From the NCBI RefSeq assembly GCF_037892545.1, contig NZ_JBBKBG010000003.1:62001-126000 (forward strand): a stretch of 64,000 nt of DNA. Reading direction: 5' to 3'. Shown one piece after another: positions 17,414-27,165 of the stretch (within the stretch, counting starts at the first letter, position 1; the number at the start of each line of letters is the position of its first letter). A model generated the notes under the pieces. The model made no database searches, was not told the origin of the DNA, and was given only the letters and a program-made list of their open reading frames with translations. This DNA comes from Pseudogracilibacillus sp037892545. Lineage in GTDB: Bacteria; Bacillota; Bacilli; Bacillales; Amphibacillaceae. The translations under genes were made by a program, and so were the position numbers.

Positions 17414-17758
17414 TTAATCATTGTTTAATTGACGTAAAATTGCATCGATGCGATTTCCATATTCGTGAGCTTCATCAAACTTAAATGAAATCTCAGGTAC
17501 TTTTCGTAAACGAATACGACGACCAACTTCCGAACGAATAAATCCACTCGCTTTTGAAAGCCCGATTAAAGACGCCTCTTTTTCAGCCTCGTCTCCATAT
17601 ACAGAAATATATACGGTTGCAATTTGTAAGTCATTTGTTAAATCAACATCTGTTACGGTAACAAAACCTACTCGTGGGTCTTTAATTTTTTGATTAATAA
17701 TCTCCCCGAGTTCTTTTTTCATTTGTTCTGCCACGCGATTTGTGCGCATATTATCCAT
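17414..17758 (-). CDS. rbfA: Ribosome-binding factor A
   Basis: This 114-residue protein helps late 30S maturation, especially the 16S 5' region, and matters in the cold. The single KH-like domain is recognisable from RTNRVAEQMKKELGEII at the N-terminus and VPEISFKFDEAHEYGNRID near residues 86-104. It is preceded by its own promoter at 17821-17848 and heads the rbfA-truB-ribF group. Confidence 0.95.
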   Translation of the reverse strand: MDNMRTNRVAEQMKKELGEIINQKIKDPRVGFVTVTDVDLTNDLQIATVYISVYGDEAEKEASLIGLSKASGFIRSEVGRRIRLRKVPEISFKFDEAHEYGNRIDAILRQLNND

Positions 17759-17820
17759 TTATTATCACCCTTTCTTCACGAATGTGAGGGATATATTTGT
17801 CGTGTCCATATTTATCCTTT

Positions 17821-17848
17821 AGTATAAACTAATTCAGAAATGTGTACA
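17821..17848 (-). promoter_or_regulatory. Sigma-A promoter of rbfA-truB-ribF
   Basis: On the minus strand TGTACA (17843-17848), a 16-base spacer and TATACT (17821-17826) make a reasonable vegetative promoter. It sits in the 174-base gap after ylxP. Confidence 0.5.
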
Positions 17849-17932
17849 CCATTCACAAAAAGGATTATAAATGGTATCTTTTAAATTTTTCATAAAAATA
17901 AATATGTCCGACGATCAGAACAAATACGCAAT

Positions 17933-18211
17933 TTATAATGGATAAATATTTGTAATTGTTCGTTCCACTTCAGGGTTTTGATCTATAAAACGTATAACTT
18001 GTTGGATCATTTTTTCTGCATGTACATATTCATTCGATACGGTCGCAATACCTAATTTTGTACGTTGCCATAAATCTTCAAACCCTATTTCTGCAATCGA
18101 CACATTGAACTCATTTTGTACTCGTTTCGTTATACGTTTTACGATCGATCGTTTTTCCTTCAGAGATTGTACATCATAAATCATGTATTCTATTTCTGCA
18201 TAGACGACCAT
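17933..18211 (-). CDS. ylxP: Small DUF503 protein YlxP
   Basis: This 92-residue protein of the DUF503 family is found next to infB and rbfA in most bacilli, and homologues have been linked to ribosome maturation. The conserved segment DVQSLKEKRSIVKRITKRVQ (about residues 14-33) is intact. Its ATG shares one base with the infB stop codon (TAATG), so translation is coupled to infB. The molecular function remains unclear. Confidence 0.9.
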   Translation of the reverse strand: MVVYAEIEYMIYDVQSLKEKRSIVKRITKRVQNEFNVSIAEIGFEDLWQRTKLGIATVSNEYVHAEKMIQQVIRFIDQNPEVERTITNIYPL

Positions 18212-20280
18212 TATCGTTCAATCTCAACCATTTCAAATGCCTCAATGATATCGCCTGTTTTAATATCATTGAAATTTTTCACCGTAATCCCACATTCGTA
18301 TCCAGCATCTACTTCACGTACATCATCTTTAAAACGTTTTAATGCTAATAATTCACCTTCAAATAAGACGATACCATCACGAATAATTCGTACACTTGAA
18401 TTACGTGTAATTTTTCCGTCTGTTACAAAGCTACCAGCAATCGTTCCAATTTTAGATACTTTAAATGTTTCCCGAACTTCTGCTTGACCAACAACTTGTT
18501 CTTCATACTCTGGATCTAATAATCCTTTCATTGCTTGTTCCATTTCTTCAATTGCTTTATATATTACACGGTGTAAGCGTACATCTACCTTTTCAGATTC
18601 TGCCGCTTTTTGTGCATTGACATCTGGACGAACGTTAAAACCAATTACAATCGCATTTGATGCAGAAGCTAAAATGATGTCTGATTCATTAATTGCTCCA
18701 ACGCCTGTATGAATAATATTGATATTTACTGTTTCTACTTCAATTTTACGTAATGAAGCTGCTAATGCTTCAGCAGATCCGTTTACATCGGCTTTAATAA
18801 TAACATTAAGATCTTTCATTTCACCTTGTTTAATTTGTTCAAACAAATCATCTAAACTAATCTTAGCTTGTGAACCACGACTTTCAATAATATGTTGTTG
18901 TTGTCTAGATTCACCAATTTGACGTGCTTGACGCTCATCTCGGAATACGAGGAACTGATCTCCAGCTTGTGGTACACCATTTAAGCCAGTGATTTCTACC
19001 GGTGTAGAAGGACCCGCTTCTTCAATACGTTTACCAAGGTCATTTACCATAGCACGAACTCTTCCGTACGTATTTCCTACAACAATTGGATCTCCAACAT
19101 GTAATGTACCTTCTTGCACTAATAAACTTGCAACAGATCCACGACCTTTATCTAACTGTGCATCGATTACGGTACCAAATGCTACTTTATTCGCATTAGC
19201 TTTTAATTCTTCCATTTCAGCAACGAGTAAAATCATTTCTAATAAATCATCGATACCTTCACGTTTTTTTGCGGAAATTGGTACGAAAATAGTGCTTCCT
19301 CCCCAATCCTCTGGAATTAACTCATATTCTGTTAATTCTTGCATGACACGATCAGGATTTGCTGCTTCTTTGTCCATTTTATTGACCGCAACAATAATTG
19401 GCACATCTGCCGCTTTTGCGTGGTTTAATGCTTCTACCGTTTGTGGCATGACCCCATCATCTGCTGCAACAACTAAAATTGCGATATCTGTTACTTGTGC
19501 CCCACGTGAACGCATGCTTGTAAAAGCTTCATGTCCTGGTGTATCTAAAAATGTAATCTTTTTATCATTAACTTCTACTTGATATGCACCGATATGCTGT
19601 GTGATTCCACCGGCCTCTCCATCCGTAACTTTTGAATGGCGAATGGAATCTAATGTGGTTGTTTTACCATGGTCAACATGCCCCATGATGGTTACGACAG
19701 CAGGACGTTCCACTAAATCTTTTTCTTTATCTTCTTTTCGATATTTATCAAAGTCTGTATCTTCTAATATAATTTCTTTTTCGACGGTCACATTGTAATC
19801 ACTACAAATTAATTCAACCGTATCGTCATCTAAATCTTGGTTTTTATTCGCCATAACACCTAAAAACATTAGTTTTTTAATGATTTCTGATACATCTTTA
19901 TTTAGTTTTTCTGCCAATTCGTTTACTGTTAACGTATCATGATAAACGATATGTTCCGGTGTTTCTTTCTTTTCTACTTTTACTTCCTGATGTGCTTGTT
20001 TTTGATGACGCTTTTCTTTTTTGTTTATCTTTTTCTTTTTGTTCTTTTTATCTTTTTGTTGTGTTTGTTTTGTTTCATTTTTTTGCTTTTCCATCTTTTT
20101 CGCTTCTTTCACTGGAGCTTGTTTTTTCTGAAACATTTCATCCAATTTCTCTCTCATTTCCTTAGAAATTGAAGACATATGGTTACTTACTTCCATATTC
20201 AATCCTTGTAACTTTTCAATAACTTCTTTACTTGAAAGATTATTTTTTTTGGCATATTCATAAACTCTCATTTTACCCAT
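18211..20280 (-). CDS. infB: Translation initiation factor IF-2
   Basis: The 689-residue GTPase brings initiator tRNA to the ribosome. The N-terminus (MRVYEYAKKNNLSSKEVIEKL) is the IF2N domain. A short Lys/Gln-rich linker (about 50-100) is followed by a second IF2N domain and the G domain with GHVDHGKTT (about 197-205), DTPGHE and NKMD. Domains II-IV complete the protein. The linker is short compared with enteric IF-2, as usual in bacilli. It lies in the nusA operon. Confidence 0.97.
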   Translation of the reverse strand: MGKMRVYEYAKKNNLSSKEVIEKLQGLNMEVSNHMSSISKEMREKLDEMFQKKQAPVKEAKKMEKQKNETKQTQQKDKKNKKKKINKKEKRHQKQAHQEVKVEKKETPEHIVYHDTLTVNELAEKLNKDVSEIIKKLMFLGVMANKNQDLDDDTVELICSDYNVTVEKEIILEDTDFDKYRKEDKEKDLVERPAVVTIMGHVDHGKTTTLDSIRHSKVTDGEAGGITQHIGAYQVEVNDKKITFLDTPGHEAFTSMRSRGAQVTDIAILVVAADDGVMPQTVEALNHAKAADVPIIVAVNKMDKEAANPDRVMQELTEYELIPEDWGGSTIFVPISAKKREGIDDLLEMILLVAEMEELKANANKVAFGTVIDAQLDKGRGSVASLLVQEGTLHVGDPIVVGNTYGRVRAMVNDLGKRIEEAGPSTPVEITGLNGVPQAGDQFLVFRDERQARQIGESRQQQHIIESRGSQAKISLDDLFEQIKQGEMKDLNVIIKADVNGSAEALAASLRKIEVETVNINIIHTGVGAINESDIILASASNAIVIGFNVRPDVNAQKAAESEKVDVRLHRVIYKAIEEMEQAMKGLLDPEYEEQVVGQAEVRETFKVSKIGTIAGSFVTDGKITRNSSVRIIRDGIVLFEGELLALKRFKDDVREVDAGYECGITVKNFNDIKTGDIIEAFEMVEIER

Positions 20281-20300
20281 ACGTTCACCCCCAAAAATAT

Positions 20301-20600
20301 TTATGAAAGTAGTGTGCGTATTTTTTTGGCAAAACCATTATCTAAAATAGCTATAGCAACACGCTCGGATTTTCCGATTGCATGACCTAACGTATATCGG
20401 TCATCTACCTCCATATAAGGTACTTCATATGTTGTGCATTTATCTCGTAATTTCTTTTTCGTCTGGTCGCCAACATCTTGTGCCATTAATAATAACGCGA
20501 CTTTTCCAGCTTGAATATCTTTAATAATCAATTCTTCCCCTGTCGTTATTTTTCTAGCTCGATTTGCTAACCCAACGAGATTCAAATAATTACTTTTCAT
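20301..20600 (-). CDS. ylxQ: L7Ae-family RNA-binding protein YlxQ
   Basis: The 99-residue protein belongs to the L7Ae/L30e fold, whose members bind kink-turns in RNA. The motif LVGLANRARKITTGEELII (about residues 8-26) and a central LLMAQDVGDQTKKKL segment agree. It sits between ylxR and infB as in other bacilli, 4 bases from ylxR. Its exact role on the ribosome or another RNA is not settled. Confidence 0.9.
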   Translation of the reverse strand: MKSNYLNLVGLANRARKITTGEELIIKDIQAGKVALLLMAQDVGDQTKKKLRDKCTTYEVPYMEVDDRYTLGHAIGKSERVAIAILDNGFAKKIRTLLS

Positions 20601-20604
20601 GTTC

Positions 20605-20871
20605 CTAATCCTTTACTAAATCCAATAATTGCTCATAAATTGCTGGATCAATTTTCACTTGAAATGTTTTTTCTAACACATGGTCCGCTTCAGCCTTACG
20701 AATAACTGTTTCATCTATTGTCATATAAGCACCACGACCATTTTGCTTCCCAGTCGGATCAATAAAAACATCGCCTTCTTTATTACGTACGATACGAATC
20801 ATCGCTTGTTTCGGTTTCATTTCTTGTGTCACTATACATTTTCGTTGAGGTATTTTTTTGTTTTTCCGCAT
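20605..20871 (-). CDS. ylxR: YlxR family RNA-binding protein (RnpM)
   Basis: This 88-residue DUF448 protein has the conserved segments PQRKCIVTQEMKPKQAMIRIV (about residues 8-28) and TGKQNGRGAYMT (about 40-51). Family members bind RNA; in B. subtilis the protein is reported to associate with RNase P RNA. Gene position between nusA and ylxQ is standard. Confidence 0.9.
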   Translation of the reverse strand: MRKNKKIPQRKCIVTQEMKPKQAMIRIVRNKEGDVFIDPTGKQNGRGAYMTIDETVIRKAEADHVLEKTFQVKIDPAIYEQLLDLVKD

Positions 20872-20891
20872 CGTATTATCCTCCTTGTATA

Positions 20892-22013
20892 TTATAAATC
20901 AAGTAAAAAATCGTCTTCTTCGTCTTCCTCTACTTCTTCCGAGTCAAAAAAAGTATCTTCGTCACCTAATAAACCTTCTTCACGTGCCACTGTTTCACTC
21001 TTAATATCGATTTTCCATCCTGTTAATTTCGCAGCTAATCGTGCATTTTGGCCACGTTTTCCAATTGCTAATGATAACTGATAATCAGGTACAATAACTG
21101 TTGTTGAATTTTCTTCTTCATCGACAATTACTTTTAACACTTTGGATGGACTTAATGCATTCGACACGTATACAACGGGATCTTCTGACCATTCCACAAT
21201 ATCAATTTTCTCCCCATTTAACTCATCCACAACAGCTTGTACTCGTTGTCCTTTTGGTCCAACACAAGAACCGACTGGATCAATCTCTTCGTCACTAGCG
21301 TAAACAGAAATTTTCGAACGGTCCCCAGCCTCACGAGAAATAGATTTTACCTCTACAATTCCACCATAAATTTCTGGTACTTCCATTTCAAATAAACGTT
21401 TTAATAAGCCTGGATGTGAACGTGAAATATAAATTTGTGGACCTTTATTCGTATTTTCAACTTTTGTGACATACACTTTAATACGATCATGCACATGATA
21501 TTCTTCGGTCACAATTTGTTCCTGCTTTGCTAATTTTGCTTCAATTTTTCCTAAATCAACATATACATAATTGGGATCTACACGTTGAATAATCCCTGTC
21601 ATGACATCATCTTCACGGTCTTGGTATTCACTAAAAATAATACCTCTTTCCGCTTCCCTTACACGTTGTGTAACTACTTGTTTCGCAGCCTGTGCAGCGA
21701 TACGACCAAAGTTCTTCGGTGTTACTTCAATTTCCACGATGTCTCCAATATTATATTGTAAATTAATTTCTCGTGCTTCTTCTAACGTAATCTCTTCTTG
21801 TTCGTCTTCTACTTCTTCTACCACTGTTTTTTGTGCATAAATATCCATTGCACCTTTTTCTTCATCAAATAAAACAGACACATTGTTTGCTGATTTAAAA
21901 TTCTTCTTGTATGCAGAAATTAATGCTGCCTCTAACGCTTCTAATAACACTTCTTTATCGATCCCTTTTTCTTCTTCTAAAAGGTTAATCGCTTGGAACA
22001 ACTCACTGCTCAC
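20892..22013 (-). CDS. nusA: Transcription termination/antitermination factor NusA
   Basis: The 373-residue protein binds RNA polymerase and nascent RNA and controls pausing and termination. It has the N-terminal polymerase-binding domain (1-125), an S1 domain (about 135-200) and two KH domains (IDPVGSCVGPKGQRVQAVV near 245 and LSLAIGKRGQNARLAAKLTGW near 310). A short acidic tail ends the protein, as in other Firmicutes, which lack the enteric C-terminal repeats. Confidence 0.97.
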   Translation of the reverse strand: MSSELFQAINLLEEEKGIDKEVLLEALEAALISAYKKNFKSANNVSVLFDEEKGAMDIYAQKTVVEEVEDEQEEITLEEAREINLQYNIGDIVEIEVTPKNFGRIAAQAAKQVVTQRVREAERGIIFSEYQDREDDVMTGIIQRVDPNYVYVDLGKIEAKLAKQEQIVTEEYHVHDRIKVYVTKVENTNKGPQIYISRSHPGLLKRLFEMEVPEIYGGIVEVKSISREAGDRSKISVYASDEEIDPVGSCVGPKGQRVQAVVDELNGEKIDIVEWSEDPVVYVSNALSPSKVLKVIVDEEENSTTVIVPDYQLSLAIGKRGQNARLAAKLTGWKIDIKSETVAREEGLLGDEDTFFDSEEVEEDEEDDFLLDL

Positions 22014-22027
22014 TTTTACATCCCCCT

Positions 22028-22498
22028 CTATAATTTAACAGCAAGTCTAGCTTTTGCAACCTTATCATAAGGAATCTCTACTTGCTTTTTACGATGTTTA
22101 AATTGATATTCGATAGTAATAATTTCATTTTCAAAACTTAATAATGTACCGACAAACTCTTTTTCACCTTCGATATGCACATATAAAGATACATAAATAT
22201 GTTCACCAACATAATTTTGAAAATCTTCTTTTGAAGTTAAAGGTCTTTCAGCACCTGGTGAACTTACTTCAAGAAAATATGCTCCTTTTATCGGATCATG
22301 CTCATCTAATAATGCACTTACTTGTTCTGAAACGAGGCTACATAGATTCAAGTCTACACCACCACGTTTATCGATATAAATACGTAGGAAAAAGTCTTGT
22401 CCTTCTTTTACATATTCCATGTCAAATAAAGATAACTCATTTTCCTTTAAAACAGGTTCAATTATTTGTTTAACTTCTGCTAAAACGTCATTACTCAA
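22028..22498 (-). CDS. rimP: Ribosome maturation factor RimP
   Basis: The 156-residue protein assists 30S assembly. The N-terminal half contains VDLNLCSLVSEQVSALLDE (about residues 49-67) and YFLEVSSPGAERPL (about 75-88), both family hallmarks. An Sm-like C-terminal domain follows. The start is a TTG at 22498 with a GGAGGA ribosome binding site. It leads the nusA-infB operon. Confidence 0.95.
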   Translation of the reverse strand: MSNDVLAEVKQIIEPVLKENELSLFDMEYVKEGQDFFLRIYIDKRGGVDLNLCSLVSEQVSALLDEHDPIKGAYFLEVSSPGAERPLTSKEDFQNYVGEHIYVSLYVHIEGEKEFVGTLLSFENEIITIEYQFKHRKKQVEIPYDKVAKARLAVKL

Positions 22499-22539
22499 AT
22501 GTATTCCTCCTTCATCACTTAGTTTATGATGAGATTTTT

Positions 22540-22568
22540 GTTCTATTCAGCATTGTGTCCTTATTCAA
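22540..22568 (-). promoter_or_regulatory. Possible sigma-A promoter of rimP-nusA-infB
   Basis: On the minus strand TTGAAT (22563-22568), a 17-base spacer and TAGAAC (22540-22545) give 4 of 6 matches at each box. It lies just after the polC terminators. Confidence 0.4.
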
Positions 22569-22575
22569 TATAAAA

Positions 22576-22600
22576 CCCTTGCCAGATAGATGGGCAAGGG
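22576..22600 (-). terminator. Terminator after polC (distal hairpin)
   Basis: CCCTTGCC (22576-22583) and GGCAAGGG (22593-22600) form a perfect 8-bp stem with a 9-base loop, followed by UUUUAU on the transcript. Confidence 0.8.
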
Positions 22601-22621
22601 AAAAAAGTCTTTTGTATAGAA

Positions 22622-22647
22622 GAAAGAGTGGGAATCCCCACTCTTTC
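22622..22647 (-). terminator. Terminator after polC (proximal hairpin)
   Basis: A perfect 11-bp stem (22622-22632 with 22637-22647) closes a 4-base loop about 80 bases after the polC stop. It lacks a long U run and may work with the distal hairpin. Confidence 0.65.
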
Positions 22648-22728
22648 ACATCGAGTTATCATCAGTCTTTTAACATTATAACATAGGAATACACTGTTGA
22701 CAATTATTTTATTTCCACTTATCTTTCT

Positions 22729-25700
22729 TTAAAACAGTGATAGTTGGTTTTCTTCTTCCATTCCATCTAAGCATCCATGTGAATCTAAATATTGTAAAAC
22801 GGTTTTTGAAATTTTACTTCGTTCACGTAAATCTTCTTTCGATAAGAATTCACCTTGTTCACGAGCTTTTACAATATTTAACGCAGCATTTGTTCCTAAT
22901 CCATCAACCGCGTTAAACGGTGGAATTAAACTATCTCCTTCCACAATAAAGTCCGTAGCACTAGAACGATACAAATCTACTTTTTGGAATGAAAAACCAC
23001 GCACCCACATTTCATACGCAACTTCAAGCACTGTCATTAAACTTCTTTCTTTTGGGGGTGCATCGTTTCCTTTTTCTTTAATTTCATTAATTCGTTTTTT
23101 TAATGCTTCAGGTCCACGAACCATCGTATCTAACTCAAAATCTGCTGCCCGAATAGAGAAATATGCTGCATAAAAATAAATTGGATAATGCACTTTAAAA
23201 TATGCAATCCGAACAGCCATTAAAACATATGCCGCAGCGTGTGCTTTTGGGAACATATATTTTATTTTTTTACACGATTCAATATACCAATCTGGCACAT
23301 TGTTCTTTTGCATTTCTACTACCCATTCATCTCGTAATCCTCTTCCTTTACGGACAGATTCCATAATGGTAAATGCTAAAGATGCTTCTAATCCTTGTTG
23401 CATTAAATACACCATAATATCGTCACGACAACCAATTACATCTCCTATTTCACATGTACCATTATTAATTAATTCTTGCGCATTTCCTAACCATACATCT
23501 GTACCGTGGGATAATCCAGAAATAATAACGAGTTCCGCAAAGGTGCTCGGTCTTGTTTCTTCTAACATTTGACGAACAAAACTTGTTCCAAATTCTGGTA
23601 CACCTAATGTTCCTGTAGCACAATCGATGTCTTCTGCCGTGACACCTAATGGTGCTGGACTTGAGAATATACCCATTACTTCTTCATCATCTAACGGAAT
23701 CGTACTTGGTTCTATTCCACTTAAATCTTGTAACATACGAATTACCGTCGGGTCATCATGCCCTAGTATATCAAGTTTTAACAAGTTGTCTTCAATTGAA
23801 CGATAATCAAAATGCGTTGTTTTCCATTCACTATTTCGATCATCTGCCGGGAATTGAATGGGGGTAAAATCATAAATCTCCATCTCATTCGGCACAACGA
23901 TAATTCCACCAGGGTGTTGCCCCGTCGTTCGTTTTACCCCTTCACAACCTTGGACTAATCTATCTACTTCCGCACCTTTAAAATGGATGTTTTTATCACT
24001 TGAATACCCTTTTACATAACCATATGCTGTCTTAGTTGCAATGGTTCCAATGGTACCTGCACGAAATACATAGTCTTCCCCGAATAATTCTTTCGTATAA
24101 TTATGTGCATGTGGTTGATATTCTCCAGAGAAGTTTAGATCAATATCCGGCACTTTATCTCCTTTAAATCCTAAAAACGTTTCAAATGGAATATCTTGCC
24201 CATCTTTCTTTAATGATGTTGCACATTTAGGACAATCTTTATCAGGTAAATCAAATCCACTCGCATAAGAACCATCTGTGAAAAATTCATTATAGTGACA
24301 GTTTGTACAAACATAATGTGCTGGCAATGGATTCACTTCTGTAATTTCAGTCATCGTTGCAACTAAAGAAGATCCAACAGAACCTCGTGATCCAACTAAG
24401 TAACCGTCAATTAATGATTTTTTTACGAGTTTATGTGAAATTAAATAAATCACCGAAAATCCATGTCCAATAATACTTTTTAATTCCTTTTCGATTCGTG
24501 CTTCCACAATTTCAGGTAGTGGAGTGCCATAAATACTTTCAGCTGTTTTATACGTTAAATTACGCACTTCCTCTTCTGCACCTTCAATTGTGGGCGTATA
24601 TAAATCTTTTTTAAGTGGAGCAATATCTTCCACCATGTCTGCTATTTGTTGACTGTTATCGACCACTAATTCATGCGCTTTTTCCATTCCTAAAAACTCG
24701 AATTGAACGAGCATTTCATTTGTCGTTCGAAAAGGTGTATTTGGTAATGTAACACGATTTAAAGGATTTCCTTTTTGTGATGCGATTAAAATTTCTCGAT
24801 ACAATTTTTCGTGTTCATCAATATAATGTGCATTACCTGTTGCAACGACTATTTTTCCTGTTTCTTCTCCTAATTGAATCACTTTTTTAATTACTTCTAA
24901 AATTTGTGCCTTGTTTTGTACTAATTCTCTTTCAATTAAATGAGCGTAATTTTCCGGAGGTTGTATTTCTAAGTAATCGTAAAAATGCACCATATCTTTT
25001 ACTTCTTCCACAGACTTCTGCAAACAAGCATCAAAAATTTCTCCTTGATCACATGCAGAACCGACTAAAATCCCTTCACGTAATTTTTCTAATAAGGAAC
25101 GAGGAATTCGTGGTACACGATAGAAATATTCTGTCAAAGATAGGGAAACTAATTTATATAAATTCTTTAAACCTACCTCATTACGAGCAAGTAAAATAGC
25201 ATGAGAAGGACGTCCATGTTGGTAACTATCGCCGCCTCCCATATGATCATTTAATTGATTCATATTTGTAATTTCTTTTTCTGCTAACTGTTCTACTAAC
25301 TTCCAAAATAAATAACCCGTCGCTTCCGCATCATAAATTGCTCGGTGATGGTTCGTTAATTCTACATTAAAATGTTTACATAATGTATTCAAACGGTGGT
25401 TTCCTATATTTGGCAATAAAAACCTCGCCAATTCTAATGTATCAATGACAGGAGTACGAATACGATCAATTCCAATTTTACTATATCCTTGGTTTAAGAA
25501 CCCGATATCAAACGTCGCATTATGAGCAACTAACGTATCTTCCCCAACCCATGCATGGAATTTCTTTAATACGTCTTCTACTTCTGGGGCTCCAACGAGC
25601 ATATCATCTGTAATGCCAGTAATTTCAATAATTTTATCCGGTAGTGTACGGTGAGGATTAGCAAAACTTTCGAAACGATCGATTATTTCACCCTTATGAA

Positions 25701-27021
25701 TTTTTACTCCCGCAAGTTCTATAATGGTATCGAAAACAGAAGATAATCCCGTTGTCTCTACGTCAAACACAACATAGGTTTCATCACGTAACAATAAGTC
25801 TTGTGGGTTGTATGCAATTGGTACACCATCATCTACAATATTTGCCTCTAGTCCATAAATTGCTTTGATGCCATGTTTCTTCGCTGCTGCATATGCCTCC
25901 GGAAATCCTTGCACGGCCGCATGATCCGTAATTGCTATTGCTTTATGTCCCCATTTCGCAGCTTGTTCTACTAGTCTCCCTGGGCTAACGACTGCATCCA
26001 ATTGACTCATTGTCGTATGTGCATGTAACTCTACACGCTTTTTATCTTCTTCTGCATCGTCCATTCTTATTTTCACATCAACTTGTTCCACATCGTTTGC
26101 CATCATCGATAATTCATTTGAATACATATCTGTCTGCACACGTCCACGTGCTTTTATCCAAATTCCTGACTGTACGGCTTGGAACATCTCTTCGTCTTCA
26201 TCATTACGTGAAAACATTTTTATTTCGAGCGAATCTGTATAATCGGTCGCTTTAATAATTAATAAACTTCGTCCTGATCGTAGTTTTCTTACTTCTACAT
26301 TAAAAATATATCCTTGGACAGTTATTCGCTTTTCTTCTTCTATAATTTCTTCCATATGTACTGGTTCGTCTTTAATCGGATAACCAATTTGTAATCTCGT
26401 CACTTCTTGTTGCTTTTCAGCTTTATCTACTTGTTCTTGTTGTTTCTTCATCGTATTTTGTGCTTTTTGACGATCTTCTTCATATGTCTGCATACGAAAA
26501 TGCTCCAATTCATCTGAAGTTGTTGATACTTCAAATAAAAGTGGATAGGCTTTTAACCCTATTTTTTCCGCATATATTTGAAATTGTGGTTGCAATTTTC
26601 GTTGTAAAGAAATTGCTTCTGCCTCTGATTTTACTTCTGTTACAAGATTTCCATCTTTCAATGTGACCGATTGTTGCATAAACATCTCCATATGTGTTGG
26701 CAACAATGCCGGCACTTGTCGGATGAAATCTTTCCAATAAAATTGTAATTCTGTTTCCGGACATTGTGTATCTTCTACATACAATGTCATGTCAGTTTGT
26801 GCTATATGATGAAATGTTTGTTGTAATCCTTTATGTAATAATTCATATACATGGAATGGAAGGACATTTTTAATATTTAAATGAAAATGCCATTTTTTAT
26901 TACGTTTATGAACGATTAATTTTTCCATTGTTGCTGTTGAGAAATATTCATCCACGATATTTTCTGGAAGTTTTAATTGTTCGAGCAATATTTCCATCTT
27001 TTTTCGTTTTGTTAAATCCAT
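22729..27021 (-). CDS. polC: DNA polymerase III, PolC-type alpha subunit with proofreading exonuclease
   Basis: The 1430-residue replicative polymerase has the usual Gram-positive layout. It has an N-terminal domain, an OB fold, a PHP domain (HAHTTMSQ, about residue 332) split by the 3'-5' exonuclease (FDVETTGL, about 421), and a four-cysteine zinc module (CTNCHYN...CPKC, about 905-930). The palm carries PDIDLNFSG near 965, and a C-terminal QLSLF motif can bind the sliding clamp. Length matches the family (about 1440). It has its own promoter and terminators. In most bacilli proS lies between rasP and polC; here it is absent. Confidence 0.98.
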   Translation of the reverse strand: MDLTKRKKMEILLEQLKLPENIVDEYFSTATMEKLIVHKRNKKWHFHLNIKNVLPFHVYELLHKGLQQTFHHIAQTDMTLYVEDTQCPETELQFYWKDFIRQVPALLPTHMEMFMQQSVTLKDGNLVTEVKSEAEAISLQRKLQPQFQIYAEKIGLKAYPLLFEVSTTSDELEHFRMQTYEEDRQKAQNTMKKQQEQVDKAEKQQEVTRLQIGYPIKDEPVHMEEIIEEEKRITVQGYIFNVEVRKLRSGRSLLIIKATDYTDSLEIKMFSRNDEDEEMFQAVQSGIWIKARGRVQTDMYSNELSMMANDVEQVDVKIRMDDAEEDKKRVELHAHTTMSQLDAVVSPGRLVEQAAKWGHKAIAITDHAAVQGFPEAYAAAKKHGIKAIYGLEANIVDDGVPIAYNPQDLLLRDETYVVFDVETTGLSSVFDTIIELAGVKIHKGEIIDRFESFANPHRTLPDKIIEITGITDDMLVGAPEVEDVLKKFHAWVGEDTLVAHNATFDIGFLNQGYSKIGIDRIRTPVIDTLELARFLLPNIGNHRLNTLCKHFNVELTNHHRAIYDAEATGYLFWKLVEQLAEKEITNMNQLNDHMGGGDSYQHGRPSHAILLARNEVGLKNLYKLVSLSLTEYFYRVPRIPRSLLEKLREGILVGSACDQGEIFDACLQKSVEEVKDMVHFYDYLEIQPPENYAHLIERELVQNKAQILEVIKKVIQLGEETGKIVVATGNAHYIDEHEKLYREILIASQKGNPLNRVTLPNTPFRTTNEMLVQFEFLGMEKAHELVVDNSQQIADMVEDIAPLKKDLYTPTIEGAEEEVRNLTYKTAESIYGTPLPEIVEARIEKELKSIIGHGFSVIYLISHKLVKKSLIDGYLVGSRGSVGSSLVATMTEITEVNPLPAHYVCTNCHYNEFFTDGSYASGFDLPDKDCPKCATSLKKDGQDIPFETFLGFKGDKVPDIDLNFSGEYQPHAHNYTKELFGEDYVFRAGTIGTIATKTAYGYVKGYSSDKNIHFKGAEVDRLVQGCEGVKRTTGQHPGGIIVVPNEMEIYDFTPIQFPADDRNSEWKTTHFDYRSIEDNLLKLDILGHDDPTVIRMLQDLSGIEPSTIPLDDEEVMGIFSSPAPLGVTAEDIDCATGTLGVPEFGTSFVRQMLEETRPSTFAELVIISGLSHGTDVWLGNAQELINNGTCEIGDVIGCRDDIMVYLMQQGLEASLAFTIMESVRKGRGLRDEWVVEMQKNNVPDWYIESCKKIKYMFPKAHAAAYVLMAVRIAYFKVHYPIYFYAAYFSIRAADFELDTMVRGPEALKKRINEIKEKGNDAPPKERSLMTVLEVAYEMWVRGFSFQKVDLYRSSATDFIVEGDSLIPPFNAVDGLGTNAALNIVKAREQGEFLSKEDLRERSKISKTVLQYLDSHGCLDGMEEENQLSLF

Positions 27022-27068
27022 GAACCATTCCTCCAGTAATTATTCGTACAATATTTTATTAAATATAA

Positions 27069-27077
27069 ATTGTACCA
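27069..27077 (-). promoter_or_regulatory. Extended -10 promoter of polC
   Basis: On the minus strand TGGTACAAT gives an extended -10 element (TACAAT at 27069-27074) about 48 bases before the polC ATG. I find no good -35 box. The rasP terminator lies just upstream, so polC needs its own promoter. Confidence 0.5.
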
Positions 27078-27108
27078 TAGTTTTAATAGATTCACACACG
27101 CAAAAAAA

Positions 27109-27154
27109 TTGGGAGAGTAATTGTTTATACTTATAAACAGTGTAACTATCCCAA
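27109..27154 (-). terminator. Terminator after rasP
   Basis: A long stem (27109-27118 with 27145-27154, one mismatch, and an inner TGTTTATA/TATAAACA stem) starts 12 bases after the rasP stop and is followed by seven U residues. Confidence 0.85.
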
Positions 27155-27165
27155 CTTTTTCCCTT

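Noticed and set aside
19939..20172. Plus-strand Phe/Leu-rich frames opposite infB
   Set aside because: They are the antisense shadow of the Lys/Gln-rich IF-2 linker and have no start signals.
22729..27021. Intein or insertion in polC
   Set aside because: The length of 1430 residues and continuous motif order match ordinary PolC proteins.
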